DNA of 64,000 bases, from contig JAJNNY010000008.1 of NCBI GenBank assembly GCA_022453515.1, forward strand, positions 496,001-560,000. Reading direction: 5' to 3'. Positions 34,922 to 46,093 of this stretch are shown one piece after another (the first letter of the stretch is position 1; each line of letters opens with the position of its first letter). The DNA comes from Astrocystis sublimbata. Taxonomy: Eukaryota; Ascomycota; Sordariomycetes; Xylariales; Xylariaceae. Under the pieces are notes generated by a model. That model worked only from the letters and a program-made list of their open reading frames with translations, made no database searches and was not told the origin of the DNA. A program made the translations under genes and the position numbers.

Positions 34922-37024
34922 CTAGGTAGACCTCTTAGGGCTCACAGTTGGTTGGATGTGGTCGGGAAACGCGAATGCGGTGCGTGATGGGGAAGGGGAA
35001 GGGTCATGTTGATCGGATATAGTCGCCAGCTTCGCCAATCGAACTCGAGCGCTCATTATATCATCGTCTATAGGCCAGCTTCCTAAAAGCTGATGCTCCG
35101 ACAGCTTATCCAGATCCTCACTCCTGGTGGTGACAATGAAGGTGCTGAATGAAGTGGTCATGGTGCAATCGTTTGTCTTGAAGCAATATATCCCAATGAC
35201 AATTGCAATAAGGTTCAATCCTACAGCGATCGAGTAGGATAGGTAAAGCCAAAAGGGCGAGTAGTTCCAGACAAGAACGGTCTGGGTGATAGAGCAGGGA
35301 ACGGAAGTCTCGTAGCACTGAGCAAAGAGATGAAGAAGTCTCCGAAGGTGTCTTCAATCGTTTTTGCAAAGTCCTCGGACAAGACAATTCCAGTGGTGGC
35401 CCCGAACCAATTGGTCTGGGATGCATCGGTATTGTCGGTGAAACCATATGTGATATCCGCAGTGAGGTTGCCGCGAAGAAACTCGCGATACAGGTAGGCA
35501 GCACCGTAGTACCCGCTGTCAAGAATCAGTAACTTCATTGACTGAAAATACTCATGGCCTAGTGTGCTACTCACGAAAACTGTTGATAGTCGCTGTCAAG
35601 CGGCGATTTGGTGCTCCCCTCCGGCAGAAGAGGTGCTATCAGATTCTTCTTGGTCTGATCCATTGTAAGGCTCTCCCCGGAAAACACGACGTTGAATGAC
35701 CGCGTGGCATTGTATAATACGCATTCCATGACGTTGGAATGATATCGATCGGTCTGCGTAAGCCAGCCCACCCACAAGGTTGGTATCTCAGTAAAAGTCC
35801 CAAAGTCTGGTGCTGTAGTTGACCTATTGGCCCATGCAAGAGGTCTGCCACTAACCCCTTCGCCGATTGAAGAGTAAGCGGTGTATAATAGGCCAGTGGG
35901 AGATAAGTCCGATCTCTGATGATTTGAAGGGTTGCTGCCCCCAAAGTCAGAGCGTTTCTGGCAACTGAGTGCAGGAGCGGCTATTTGCATAGAATAGTTA
36001 CATGATTTGACTAGTGGGCACGGGCTAGCAGGTTTGATGGGACCGGTATAAGACAGAGTCGATAGCTGGAACATGCGACGAAGGTCTCCGCTCGGCGCTG
36101 CATAAGTGAGAGCATGGTCAGGCCGATCTAGGTCCCATAGCGACATCCCGGATCGTTCCTGGTCTTCGGAATCAGCGTCAAATCCGTTTTCTCTAGTGAA
36201 GTCGAGCATGGTTGCATTGTTGCAAGTTGTATGGTGCGTTCGAACTGCATCGCGAATTGATAGTGACGATGGGGTTGCAATAGCACTCAGTGGTAACAAC
36301 CTGGTGGGTGTTATTCACCTAAACACGTGTTCGGCAATGGGATATAAGTCCTCACCAGACGAACAATGCTATTACAACAGCTAGAAACGCTTGCTTCATG
36401 AAAGGTAAGAGGCTTAGGAAGCTCAGAACACCGGAGCACGCCTGACCATGGCCAATATCATTAGCTTAAATGGTTCGATTCGACCCATATCGCGAGGGAA
36501 GAATAGCTGACCGAAAAAATTGAATCCAGTGTGGATATTTTATAGTCATGTCGTCTTGCTAAAAGCTATAACTAAGGGTTCAGTTATACTTTTCATGTAA
36601 TATTTCTAGTATCTGCGTAATGACTTACCCATGCCTCTTGCTCGTACACGATTTGGATGGAAGCAGCGAGGGAGGTTTTGATGATGAATGAGAAAGTGAT
36701 TCCAAACCTGTTTGGCCATTCGGGATCTTGTACAATCTGATCATTGAGGCTTTGATAATAGAAATGATGACCGATAGCTCCCATGATCCCCACGATGTAT
36801 AGCGACACCATTGAGAATGGCTTAGCGTACCGAGATTGGAAGAGTTTCCACGTTGCCTTGTTGAAGATCTTTCTTGGTTGGGGGCTTATAGATGTCCCCC
36901 CTTTCTCCGTTTCCGATTGATTCTTGTTGTCATCGTCGTCGGTTGCACCTGAGTGGACCGGTTCAATTGCAGGAGAATCTGGTTGGGCTCCATTGAAGCT
37001 CGGCCTTGAAGCTGTCGAGGTCAT
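34922..37024 (-). CDS. Fungal multi-pass membrane protein with a large lumenal/extracellular loop
   Basis: This belongs to a widespread fungal family of uncharacterised membrane proteins. Best model, 5' to 3': 37024-36629, 36565-36512 (54 nt), 36441-36356, 36300-35575, 35515-35386 and 35317-34922, giving 595 residues. The N-terminal tail is acidic and Ser/Pro-rich. Spans follow at about residues 73-90 (FSMVSLYIVGIMGAIGHHF), 109-125 and near 160-185 (FLAVVIALFVWLLPLSAIA). A large Cys-containing region with several NxS/T sites comes next. The last span reads FWLYLSYSIAVGLNLIAIV, before a polar tail. Intron 5 (GTCTTG donor, pyrimidine-rich TTTGCTCAG acceptor, 68 nt) restores frame, but the intron itself reads as plausible protein, so a one-base frameshift is the alternative. 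Confidence 0.7.
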
Positions 37025-38653
37025 CTTAATGATTGTCTTGTTTGTGATAGATGGAAATTACCAAACGAGAAGTTCAGCATAGGGGGCTTAATGGTTTTGA
37101 TTCAAGGTATAGGATACTGGAGGAAAGTCAGATGATGAAAAGATCTTGTTTGTTCGTCATCTGGACACGTACTTGACATTGTCTTGTCTTATGGGGATAC
37201 TTATCTATCAAACTGTGACACAAGTTCAATCACATGTACATGTGTTGATCGGAAGTACATTCTGTTGTAATTACTTATGCAATGAATACATATGAAGCTT
37301 ACCTTGAAACTGACATATACTCATGCCTGGGGCTTCCGTGACTTTAGTTCATTATCACATAGCCAATGATTCTGGTTTTGATTATCCCTGCCGTGTCACT
37401 GGGCTAGCAGTCCTTGACCGGTCTTGACGATCCGGATTCTGAATTTCAAGTTTGACATTGCCAAGCCGCTGAAAAAAATCGGCGCAACTCTGTAAAACTT
37501 CAATTTTAGGCTAACAATCTGCATATGCATTGGACATGTTGCTATCTTACATGTAACAGAATGCAACACACTATTTGGGTGATCTATTAATTATTGGCTT
37601 TGGTAAATTGTCAAGTCCTTTAACAAGGGGCATGCATGCATGATAGCTTTCGCCACTGCCGGGTAACTTTTCCTTGAGCTAGTGAAAGGGGTGAGAGTCT
37701 AACAGCGTGATTGATCACCACTGTTGTCCCCCTATTTGTAACATACTTCACTGCTTGTGCTGCTATCAGTTCAGCAGATTATATTTACATATTGGAGCTG
37801 TGTGTAACTTAGTGAAATGGTGTTAGAAAAGGCCGTGTTCGCATTTGACACACACCTATCATATTCACACGATGTCCGCACATTCATGCATTGGGTCCGG
37901 GAGTGGAAAACCCCCCAAAAATATCATCCTGATTTCGTGGCTCCCATGGCTTGGTAGGTACTTTTGTATACCAATAGGAGCCTTTTCCATCCAGAGTGAG
38001 TAATTACTACCAAGTCCAATATGCCATCATACCAATGCAAACAACTTTCAGAAGTAGCCGCGAATGGAACAGCAACCCATTGCCACTACGCAAATGGTGA
38101 CATGAACCAGTCACTTAAGAGAAGGCTGTCCATTGAAAACCCAGGCTTTGGTAGACAAGTGTGGAAGTCTGTCCAATCAAGCCTGTAATCGGACTACTCC
38201 AAGTATATAGCATATTCATCCTGCATGCTCGGCAAGGACCAAGGTACACGAGCGCGCTGCCTAGCCTGTAATTACACAATAGGGCAACATGGGGGCGGAA
38301 ACTTTTGCTGCCTTGTCGCAGGATATCTACTTAAGAAAGTATGACCAGCAGAAATACCTGTGTTCTTGCTAACAATTGGCTCTGCGATGCCCGTCATACT
38401 TCCCCTCACCGAAATGAAGGCCCCAACACCCTCCCAATGCTTTCCGACCCGTTGTTCGCATCAGCATAGCATCATGCGATGTTGATAAGAATATTACTAC
38501 CTTTGTAGTGAATCTGACCACCACTTGTTGACGCGAATTTTTCCACTTTCTGTCAGCAACCAACGGATTCATCTCTAGATCCTGTTCTAAATGGTTCGGG
38601 TGATTCACCGGTCGAACCCGGTTGACGCAAGTCCAAGCTCGCCAACAAATATG
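37025..38653. other. Intergenic, gene-poor
   Basis: This is the upstream region of the membrane protein gene. No coding frame is supported; the stretch is moderately AT-rich with scattered short repeats (GCATGCATGCATGATAG near 37631). Confidence 0.4.
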
Positions 38654-39412
38654 TAACGTCGCTCCCCCCCAAATGGGCCACCCCCCCAAGTGGGCCGCTT
38701 TTTACATACAAAATTAGCTTTTTTGGCCTATAATAACTTAACGGATAAAAATAGTAAAAATAAAATACTTTTATATTAAAACTAGCTAAAAAATATGTAT
38801 TTAAAAGAAAATAAAGAATTAAATATATAAAATTGTTTATATATATAAAATAGTATATGTAAAAAACCTATACTAAAAAACTATAGCTATAAAACAAAAA
38901 GCTTTAAAGTTTTATAAAAATAAATATTATAATAAATTATAGAAAAATCTTAATAACTAAATAAAAAACACGCATATTAATTATCCTATTTTTTTATAAA
39001 GTTTTAAAAGGTTATGCTTATATACCATATAAATTTAATACTAATAACTAAATACTTTTAATAACTTTTTTTAAAAAAAAACAATTAATATAACAGTTGT
39101 TTTATTTAGTTATTAAGATTTTTCTATAATTTATTATAATATTTATTTTTATAAAACTTTAAAGCTTTTTGTTTTATAGCTATAGTTTTTTAGTATAGGT
39201 TTTTTACATATACTATTTTATATATATAAACAATTTTATATATTTAATTCTTTATTTTCTTTTAAATACATATTTTTTAGCTAGTTTTAATATAAAAGTA
39301 TTTTATTTTTACTATTTTTATCCGTTAAGTTATTATAGGCCAAAAAAGCTAATTTTGTATGTAAAAAGCGGCCCACTTGGGGGGGTGGCCCATTTGGGGG
39401 GGAGCGACGTTA
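38654..39412. mobile_element. Palindromic foldback / MITE-like element, 759 bp
   Basis: Two long inverted arms, about 38654-38966 and 39100-39412 (313 bp each), appear identical as reverse complements by eye and enclose a 133-bp unpaired AT-rich centre. The ends read TAACGTCGCTCCCCCCC and the complement GGGGGGGAGCGACGTTA. If the terminal TA is the target duplication, the true ends are ACGTCGC, as in Tc1/mariner-pogo (Fot1-like) DNA elements. The first 45 bp are GC-rich with two C-runs and two GGGCC words; the rest is strongly AT-rich. No coding frame exists inside, so the element is non-autonomous. Confidence 0.8.
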
Positions 39413-39845
39413 ACCACAACAGCTAGGGGCTGCCTCATAAACTAATTACCTTCTTGATATGATGTATGATTGATGCTTGAACATGATGTTGATGGTGCTG
39501 ATTCTCGCTAGCTAGCAAATGCAACGTGGGAAAAGAGCAAAGCCTGCTGCCGGCTGTCCACGCCTATTCGACGCCGCATTTGATCCTACCACGTCCCGCA
39601 TGGTGCGTAAGATGAAAGCGGCTCGATAGGTAAATACTAAAAGCGATCTGCCCAATGTACTGTCGGTACTGCCAACAACATCTTATGTCATCTGCCAATC
39701 ACGTGGCCATCAGTAAGCAACGACCTCGACCAAGTAATTAATTACATAACCAGCCCAAAGTCTTGATTCATCCCACACATGTAATCACCAAGAGTTTGAA
39801 CACTGATAGTATCGCACAAGTTCTCCACCCTTTCGTGGCCTCACA
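39413..39845. promoter_or_regulatory. Upstream region of the GH17-like gene
   Basis: 433 bp between the foldback element and the GH17-like start. No gene is visible. AT-rich words (TAATTAATTACATAACC near 39736) lie about 110 bp upstream of the ATG. Confidence 0.35.
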
Positions 39846-41136
39846 ATGCTATGTTACCGACTTCTCACGTTGCTAGCATCGGCGGGGCTCTGCCAGTCTC
39901 TCACTGTTGCCGGCAAAGCCACCGACTGTTTTCCATATGGATCAGCTGTGCTTCCCAAGGACCTGTCAGCTCCAAACGTGCCGCTGAGCAAATGGAAGTG
40001 TCCGGCTTCCATGGCATACGGATTCCAGGGGTTCTCATATCCCCTTGAAGATCCAGACTGCTCTGCCTCTTCCAATAGTTTTGAGTCGATGAACTCTGAT
40101 TTTGCGCAGATGCAACGGGATTTTGGAGCACGGATTGTTCGCCTGTATTACCCCACTTGCCTCAATGCTTCTGTTTTCCAGAATGCGCTGAGAGCTGGTG
40201 TTGCCAATAACATGGCTGTGATCTTTCAAGTTTGGACCGACTTTGGCCAAAGTGTAACTATGTCAAAGAACCGTCCCAGAGCACATTTCGTAAACTGATC
40301 TGGAGATGAACAGGATGATTGGAAGAAGTCGCAAAGGGCGATAATGGACGTCTTAGAGTCAACAGAGTATGGGACAGTTGCACCATATGTTGTTCACTCA
40401 ATCGACTTCGGCTCCGAACCAGTCACAGATGGCATGGATGGGATTAGGGAAGATGGTGGGAAACAGTTCATCAAGGACCTGGGCTTATTGAGGCAAAAGG
40501 CCAACAGCTACGGCATTCAAGTTGGTATTAGCGAGGAGTGGGATCGTCCAGGTGACATGGTACGCATCCAACCCAGCTTTTAATACCAGCTCCCTACCCT
40601 ACATCTCATGTCTTCCTTTCGTCTAGCAGTTTGCTTCAAGATAGCAAGCCGACCTCGATGCACCATCACCTTTCGTTGAACTAGGCGAATGGCTCACTGT
40701 GCTCACATGTATCTCTCAACAGAGCAGCCAAGATGGAAAAGGTCTAGGACCCATCGGATCTGGTGTGAAAGCAAATAGTGATTACTGTCATGCTCATATC
40801 ATGCCTTACTACAAATCGGGCATTGAACTCCCTGGTGCTTGGACATACATCCAAGAACAAATGAGATGGATTAACGAGACTGTCCAACTTTCCACAATGA
40901 TCACCGAAACGCAATGGGCCTGGGGACCCAACGATGGCCATGCAGTTGACAAGCCAGACCTTACGGTTGACGGCTACACACAGTATTGGAAGAAGTACGA
41001 CTCCGAGTGCGAGCTGTTCAAGAAGTACCAAGTCGGCTGGTTCATTCATACTTGGCGGGGCGAGTCGACGTTCGATATCATTTATCCCAACAACGGAAGC
41101 TACGTAGTTCCCAATTGGCGGCCAAGGCGCTGCTAA
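39846..41136 (+). CDS. Secreted glycoside hydrolase, GH17-like glucanase
   Basis: This is a predicted secreted enzyme acting on beta-1,3-glucan, probably in cell-wall remodelling. Exons 39846-40253, 40314-40559 and 40723-41136 give 355 residues. The first join reads FGQSDDWKKSQ across a 60-nt intron (GTAACT, ACAG); the second gives PGDMSSQDGKGLG across 163 nt. A signal peptide (MLCYRLLTLLASAGLCQSLT) is clear. The barrel contains ARIVRLYYPTC, VIFQVWTDFG, a candidate acid/base Glu in HSIDFGSEPV and a candidate nucleophile Glu in MITETQWAWG. The end VGWFIHTWRGESTF and PNWRPRRC is typical of this secreted fungal group. No GPI signal or binding module follows. The family assignment is by motif order, not alignment. 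Confidence 0.8.
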
Positions 41137-41596
41137 GGGTCGCGAAAACTTCAGCAGTCGGGCCAATAATATGGAATTGGAGGCTGTTACTGTGAGGGCT
41201 AATTACTTGTGTTAAATTAATTATGACCTGGAGACCAATTGATGTACTCAGGAATACCTCGAAGGACGGCCCCATCGATTCACCGCTCTGATGAATAAAG
41301 CGCCTTATATACCGTACTTCACACGTTTCTAGGGACTGCTTGTAATGTGGTTAAATGGACGCGTGACTTGGCCGGTCTGTTATTCATCACATAAGAGACT
41401 ATGCGATTACTCCTAGGAAAAACTAATTACCAATACAACCCCTGACAGGGAGCTCAAAGAGATGAATTTAGATGATATCCAGAGGAATTCTAAGTGTAAT
41501 TACAAAAGGAAGCCAGGCCATCAAGTTTTTTTAGCCTAAGCAGGTGGAACTCCAGCCCCCTAATCGTATCCTCGATGTAGCACTTGGTAGACCCTC

Positions 41597-41705
41597 TGTA
41601 ACAGTTCAGGTCTGCAGCTCTAAACCACTGTACTATTAAAAGATAGAAACGTTATTAACTCGGAAAGTCGACCATCTATAGGCGTTTATATAAGGAACCG
41701 TGATA
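41597..41705. repeat. Direct repeat, copy 1 (possible solo-LTR or element end)
   Basis: This begins TGTAACAGTTCAGGTCTGCAG and ends GGAACCGTGATA. It matches copy 2 at 41932 along its whole length, with differences that are mostly C/T and G/A transitions. Confidence 0.75.
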
Positions 41706-41931
41706 GTACCCCGGCTCCTAAATATAATCGACCCGATTGTATTACGTATATAAACAGTATATCGAAAACCTAGGTAGTATACGTATTTGGCTGGAAGTGG
41801 TATAGACTACCGAAGGAGTCACCGACGATTGCGCTAACGTATATAGTACTAGTATACCTCATGTACTATATTAAGAATATTCGCTGCCTAGTCCTGGGTT
41901 CGAACGTGTAACAGTATAGGAGTTGACAAAC

Positions 41932-42044
41932 TGTAATAGTGCAGGTCTGTAGCTTTAAACTACTATATTATTAGAAGATAGAAATGTTATTAACTCGGAG
42001 AGCCCACTATCTGTAATTAGGCGTTTATATATGGAACCGTGACA
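41932..42044. repeat. Direct repeat, copy 2
   Basis: This begins TGTAATAGTGCAGGTCTGTAG and ends GGAACCGTGACA. TG...CA ends fit an LTR, but at about 110 bp it is short. The copies are 226 bp apart, with no internal coding frame. Confidence 0.75.
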
Positions 42045-42425
42045 CCCTTCTCTACGTGATAGTAAGACTTTCTATCCTATTCCTTTGGTAAGAGTACCGC
42101 GATCTGACGTCATATAATAGCCACGCTGTTGAGTCTTTGTTCTGTCAAAACATATACAAGAACCCGGGGTAAGACCAAGTGATATGATATGCATGCAAAA
42201 GATACAAAAATCTCACTATAACGTGATCCGTATGGTGCCCGATATAAGCTACCAGCTTCCGTACTGCTGGAGCTCATCCATTCAAGCTGTATCATCGTAT
42301 TATTCTTGCGTTCACGTTGTATGTTCTCAGAGTCGTATCCAGCTCGCGCCTTGTTGTCGTCGCATGCCTTTGGTTTCAATTTACACGAGTAACAGTACCA
42401 CGGAAGTCGCCTATGTTAAGGTGAT

Positions 42426-44014
42426 ATGGAGGTCCCTGTAGTGCCTGACGAGGAGAGGGGACCAAACGCGATGCACGATCATCGTGTTATTTCGCATCTT
42501 GGGACCGCTCAACTAGGCGAGGAAAATCCGCACAACTGGTTGCCGAGGAAGAAATGTAAGTAAATATGCGTCAAACGCGAATCCGCTCAGTTGTTGACAA
42601 TGGCAATGAACCCTGAAGGGGCCTACACAATTATTGTTGTGAGCATGGCTGGAATTGTCGGCTTTAGTTCGAGCGTCAACACACCGGCCACGGCGGCAAT
42701 TGCTGAAGATTTCGCCACTTTAAAGCTCATCTCTACCCTGGGGTCGACCACCTATCTCGTCGGATTCGGGTTTGGTCCCTTCCTATTCTCCCCTCTCTGA
42801 GAGGTACTGTGAGTGTGACAAGAGCCTCGAATTTCTACAGTTTGACAGAGAAACTGACTCGAAGATTCTTTCCTCACAGAGGCCGGAACTCCGTGTACTA
42901 CTCAACATTTCTCGTCTTCGTTGCCGCAAATGTGGGCTGTGCTCTGTCACCCAACATAGCTGCATTCCTCATCTTCCGCTTCATTGCCGGGTTCTTCGGT
43001 TCATCAAGCGTGGCAAACTCGGGAGGCACCATCACCGACCTGTGGCCCCAGTCTCGGCGTTCGGTCCCTTTCGCATTATTCACGGTCGCCAGTTTTTGTG
43101 GCCCTGTTCTCGCGCCCATCCTAGGTGGTATTCTCACCCAATACACTTCGTGGAGGTGGAACTTCTGGCTTGTGGTGATTGTATCGGCTATTGTGTATAT
43201 CGCCGTACTTCTCGTCCTCCCGGAGACATATGCGCCTCGTTTGCTCGAACAGCGACAGGCCCGCCAGGAGAAATCTACAGCGCCCAAGAAATCTGCCGGT
43301 CTCCGTGCTCGCTATGCTGCAAGCCTGTCTCGCCCATGGATCATGCTTTTCACGGAGCCGATCCTGTTCTCATTGTCTCTATACATGGCATTTGTGTATG
43401 GAGTGCTGTTTCTAGATTTTACCAGCTATCCAATAATTTTCCAGGAAGCGCGAGGTTGGTCGGTGGCGATATCCGGACTGTCTTTCTTGGGGATAGGCGT
43501 GGGAATGGCAGCCGCAGCGGCCTTGTCTCCTCTTGCTGATCGCATCCACTCCCACTACAGCAAGAAACTTGGTCCAGGGAGCCCAGAGACACGGCTCCCG
43601 CATCTCATCCCCATAGCCTGGCTGCTGCCAATTAGTCTTTTCTGGTTCGGTTGGACAGCTCTTCCTCCCACGCATTGGATCGTTCCCATCATCTCGGGCG
43701 TATTCTTTGGATTCGGGCTTGTCCTGATATTCCTGGGCATCAGCGCATATCTCACGGACTGTTATGGCCAGTACAGCGCCAGCGCATTTGCTGCCAACTC
43801 GATGCTCCGCTCTTTATTCGGTGCTGGGTTTGCGGTTTTTGCGAGAAGTTTGTACGAGAAGCTAGGTACCCCTTGGGCAACGAGCATCCTGGGGTTCGTC
43901 TCGGCGGCATTGGCACTTCTCCCGCCTGTCTTCTACAAGTTCGGTCCGAAGCTACGATCAGCCAGCGCAATGCATCAACAGACCAAGGCTGAGACTGATC
44001 CTAGCAGCCCATAA
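42426..44014 (+). CDS. MFS transporter (DHA1-like), carrying a frameshift; may be a pseudogene
   Basis: This is a plasma-membrane drug or metabolite exporter of the major facilitator superfamily. Exon 1 is 42426-42555, containing the typical ENPHNWLPRKK. Intron 1 is 42556-42618 and the join gives RKKWAYTIIVVSMAGIVGF. Exon 2 runs GFGFGPFLFSPL and hits a stop at 42798-42800. The expected continuation SERYCRNSVYYS is in another frame: the run TATTCTCCCCTCTCTGAG seems to lack two bases (or gain one). After intron 42809-42881 the frame is open for about 375 codons with the remaining spans, including GGILTQYTSWRWNFWLVV and FGFGLVLIFLGISAYLTD. The break is in the conserved loop 2-3 motif, so this allele may be dead, unless it is a sequencing error. 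Confidence 0.75.
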
Positions 44015-44425
44015 GCCTTCTGAAGAATATGAGGGTCTATTTGGTCGATTCAGAGAGTGTGTTCATCGACCTTCATTGGCCAACTAGGGAAAGATCCGTG
44101 GACATGCTAACTTGGGACAATGCCAAAATTGGCGGTGTGAAATTTTGTTGATAATTGCCCGGCATGAGTGGCTGCCTGTGTGAGTCCGAAAGCCTTATGT
44201 TAAGCCGTCTATCTTGGTGTGGGCAAGGAACTAACAATTATACAAGTGTTGAATGCTCGAATCGTACCTCGGCACATGCATTATTAGCTTTAGCAAACCA
44301 GGAGTTTGCGGCGCGGAAATTCACCTGATATCCGACTGATGCTACGTGGTAGCACAAGGCACCTTAATATCTAGCATAATATCATGAGTGTGTCCTGCTC
44401 ATTGCTCACTCTAGGTTATGTTCAG
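44015..44425. other. Convergent intergenic region
   Basis: 411 bp between the 3' ends of the MFS and SDR genes. Nothing coding is seen. Confidence 0.4.
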
Positions 44426-45520
44426 TTATAGCACATATTTCGCAGAGCCTGTAGAGCGACCCAGCATGTCTCTCAAGAGCTCTTGCAACCAAGTTGGCCA
44501 GCCTCGAATTCCGGAAATCATACTCGCTGTTTCGGGTATGACCAATTGGCCCCCTCGCCGACTCCTGAGCTGCGCAATTATGGGCTCAGCAACGTCCTCA
44601 CTAGTGAGCATACGGACGCCAGCTTTCTCAAGACCATCCACATAGTCCTCGATGAGCGGAGTGCGGACGAAGCTGGGGTGAACGATGGTTGTGAGCACAT
44701 TTGGCGCTTTGTAGACATGCTTGAGCTCGCACGTGAGCGCTTCGTGGAAGCTGTGGGCTGCTGCTTTCGTTGAGGAGTAGTCGGCCGCTGTCGGCAATGC
44801 CACGAAAGAGGCAATACTGGCGAGTGTTACAACATGGCCCTTGTTGTGCTCAATCATGTGTGGGAGAAACTGCTGTGTCGTGAACCAATGCGATATGGTG
44901 TTGACGCCGAAGATCTTGTATAGAAAAGATTCCGACATGTTCAAGATGGGCGTCGGGCTGGTTATGCCAGCATTGTTTATGAGTATTGAGGGATGTCCGA
45001 TGGCGAGGCGTACAGAATCTGCAGCTGTCGCTACCGACTCAGAGGACGTAACATCACACTGGAAGAAGTGCACACGAGCGTTACCCTTCATTGATTCGGG
45101 CAGGTCTTGAATATCGAGAACGGCAACGCGCAAACCAGATGCGGCGAGCTTCTCGACAATCAGCTTGCCAATGCCGCTCGACCCCCCAGTGACGACGGCG
45201 ATTTCGTTGGGCCAGTCCCATCCTGAGCTTGGTGCATAGCGCCACGAATTGGCGGCAACGGTATTCAGGGCTGCGTTCAGTCGGCGCACTACGCTCAGCA
45301 CAAAAAACACCCCCAGCACTTTTGTGGCGGCGGATAGGTTGATGTTTGCTGGCCGGTTCAAACCGGCCAATCTGCCGATAATGTCTGAGACCGCATGGCG
45401 TGAGGCACTTGGGCTGTATATGCTCGCGAAAAGTAGCGGTCCGGAGAATAGTGGTGAGAAGATGAAGCTGCGTAAAGACTCCCCAAGCCCATGAATAGGT
45501 GAATGCAGGAGCGAAGGCAT
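44426..45520 (-). CDS. Membrane-anchored short-chain dehydrogenase/reductase (DHRS/RDH-like)
   Basis: This is an NAD(P)-dependent oxidoreductase of the classical SDR family, similar in layout to vertebrate retinol dehydrogenases of the SDR16C group. It is a single exon of 364 residues. About 100 N-terminal residues include hydrophobic segments (FIFSPLFSGPLLFASIYS; VLGVFFVLSVV) that would anchor it to the ER or lipid droplets. The cofactor motif TGGSSGIG, the structural NNAGI and the catalytic Ser (VTLASIASF), Tyr and Lys (YSSTK) are all present. A C-terminal LVIPETASMISGI region is typical of the group. It lies convergent with the MFS gene and divergent from the Zn2Cys6 regulator, inside the putative 42-53 kb cluster. 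Confidence 0.9.
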   Translation of the reverse strand: MPSLLHSPIHGLGESLRSFIFSPLFSGPLLFASIYSPSASRHAVSDIIGRLAGLNRPANINLSAATKVLGVFFVLSVVRRLNAALNTVAANSWRYAPSSGWDWPNEIAVVTGGSSGIGKLIVEKLAASGLRVAVLDIQDLPESMKGNARVHFFQCDVTSSESVATAADSVRLAIGHPSILINNAGITSPTPILNMSESFLYKIFGVNTISHWFTTQQFLPHMIEHNKGHVVTLASIASFVALPTAADYSSTKAAAHSFHEALTCELKHVYKAPNVLTTIVHPSFVRTPLIEDYVDGLEKAGVRMLTSEDVAEPIIAQLRSRRGGQLVIPETASMISGIRGWPTWLQELLRDMLGRSTGSAKYVL

Positions 45521-46093
45521 AGTCGACTCTCGGTAACCTCGAAGTGATGATCGGTGTAACAGGCAGTGGTCACGGTACTACATGGCTCTGTGCTACTTTG
45601 TAAAAGAGCCTGTGCTGTAGCCACTGTGTACTTAAGTATATAGATATTTAGGGGACTCAAGACTGGGGTTATTGGTGGATGGGGCCAATGGCACGGCCGG
45701 CGCACTTACACGTAGGCACATCTGCCATCCTCTGCCGAGTACCCGCAGCTGAGGGACGATGCGGAGATACATGTAGGTACCTAGCAGAGCTAGCGAGGCT
45801 ACTAATTTATAGGTATGTACCTAAGTACCTGATAGACACTCGGAATCTAAACTGTTTCGGGTCAAGACTGGCTTCGCTCCAGGCTCCCCAGGTCTGACAG
45901 ATCACCGGAGCTACGTGGACGTGCAAGTACTTACCCCCCAATAGGCGGAGGCAACCAAGCAACGGATGAAATTCAAGATTGGGCACAGACATACTTCCTT
46001 CCAATCATGCCTCTGGCATGTTATGCCCTCGATAATTTCCCTTTCTCTCCATAATTTCCCTCGTACAGCTGCATGAGACTTCACACATCCCAA
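45521..46093. promoter_or_regulatory. Divergent promoter between the SDR and the Zn2Cys6 regulator
   Basis: 573 bp shared by two divergent genes. ACCTA/TAGGT words cluster at 45773-45838. No coding frame is supported. Confidence 0.4.

Larger units (their letters stand above)
41137..42425. other. Repeat-bearing intergenic region
   Basis: No intact gene. A decayed direct repeat (41597-41705 and 41932-42044) lies here. A tRNA-like T-arm word, GGGTTCGAACG (41896), is present, but the sequence around it does not fold as a tRNA. Confidence 0.45.

Noticed and set aside
38590..38640. GGTTCGGGTGATTCACCGGTCGAACCCGG as a tRNA or hairpin RNA
   Set aside because: The loop size is wrong for a tRNA T-arm and no other arms are found.
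41889..41905. Possible tRNA T-arm (GGGTTCGAACG)
   Set aside because: No anticodon arm or acceptor stem can be paired around it; it is likely a chance match or an element remnant.
42772..43539. 255-codon plus-strand frame inside the MFS gene
   Set aside because: A different frame from the membrane-span frame; Arg/His/Cys-rich translation with no family pattern, hence a shadow.
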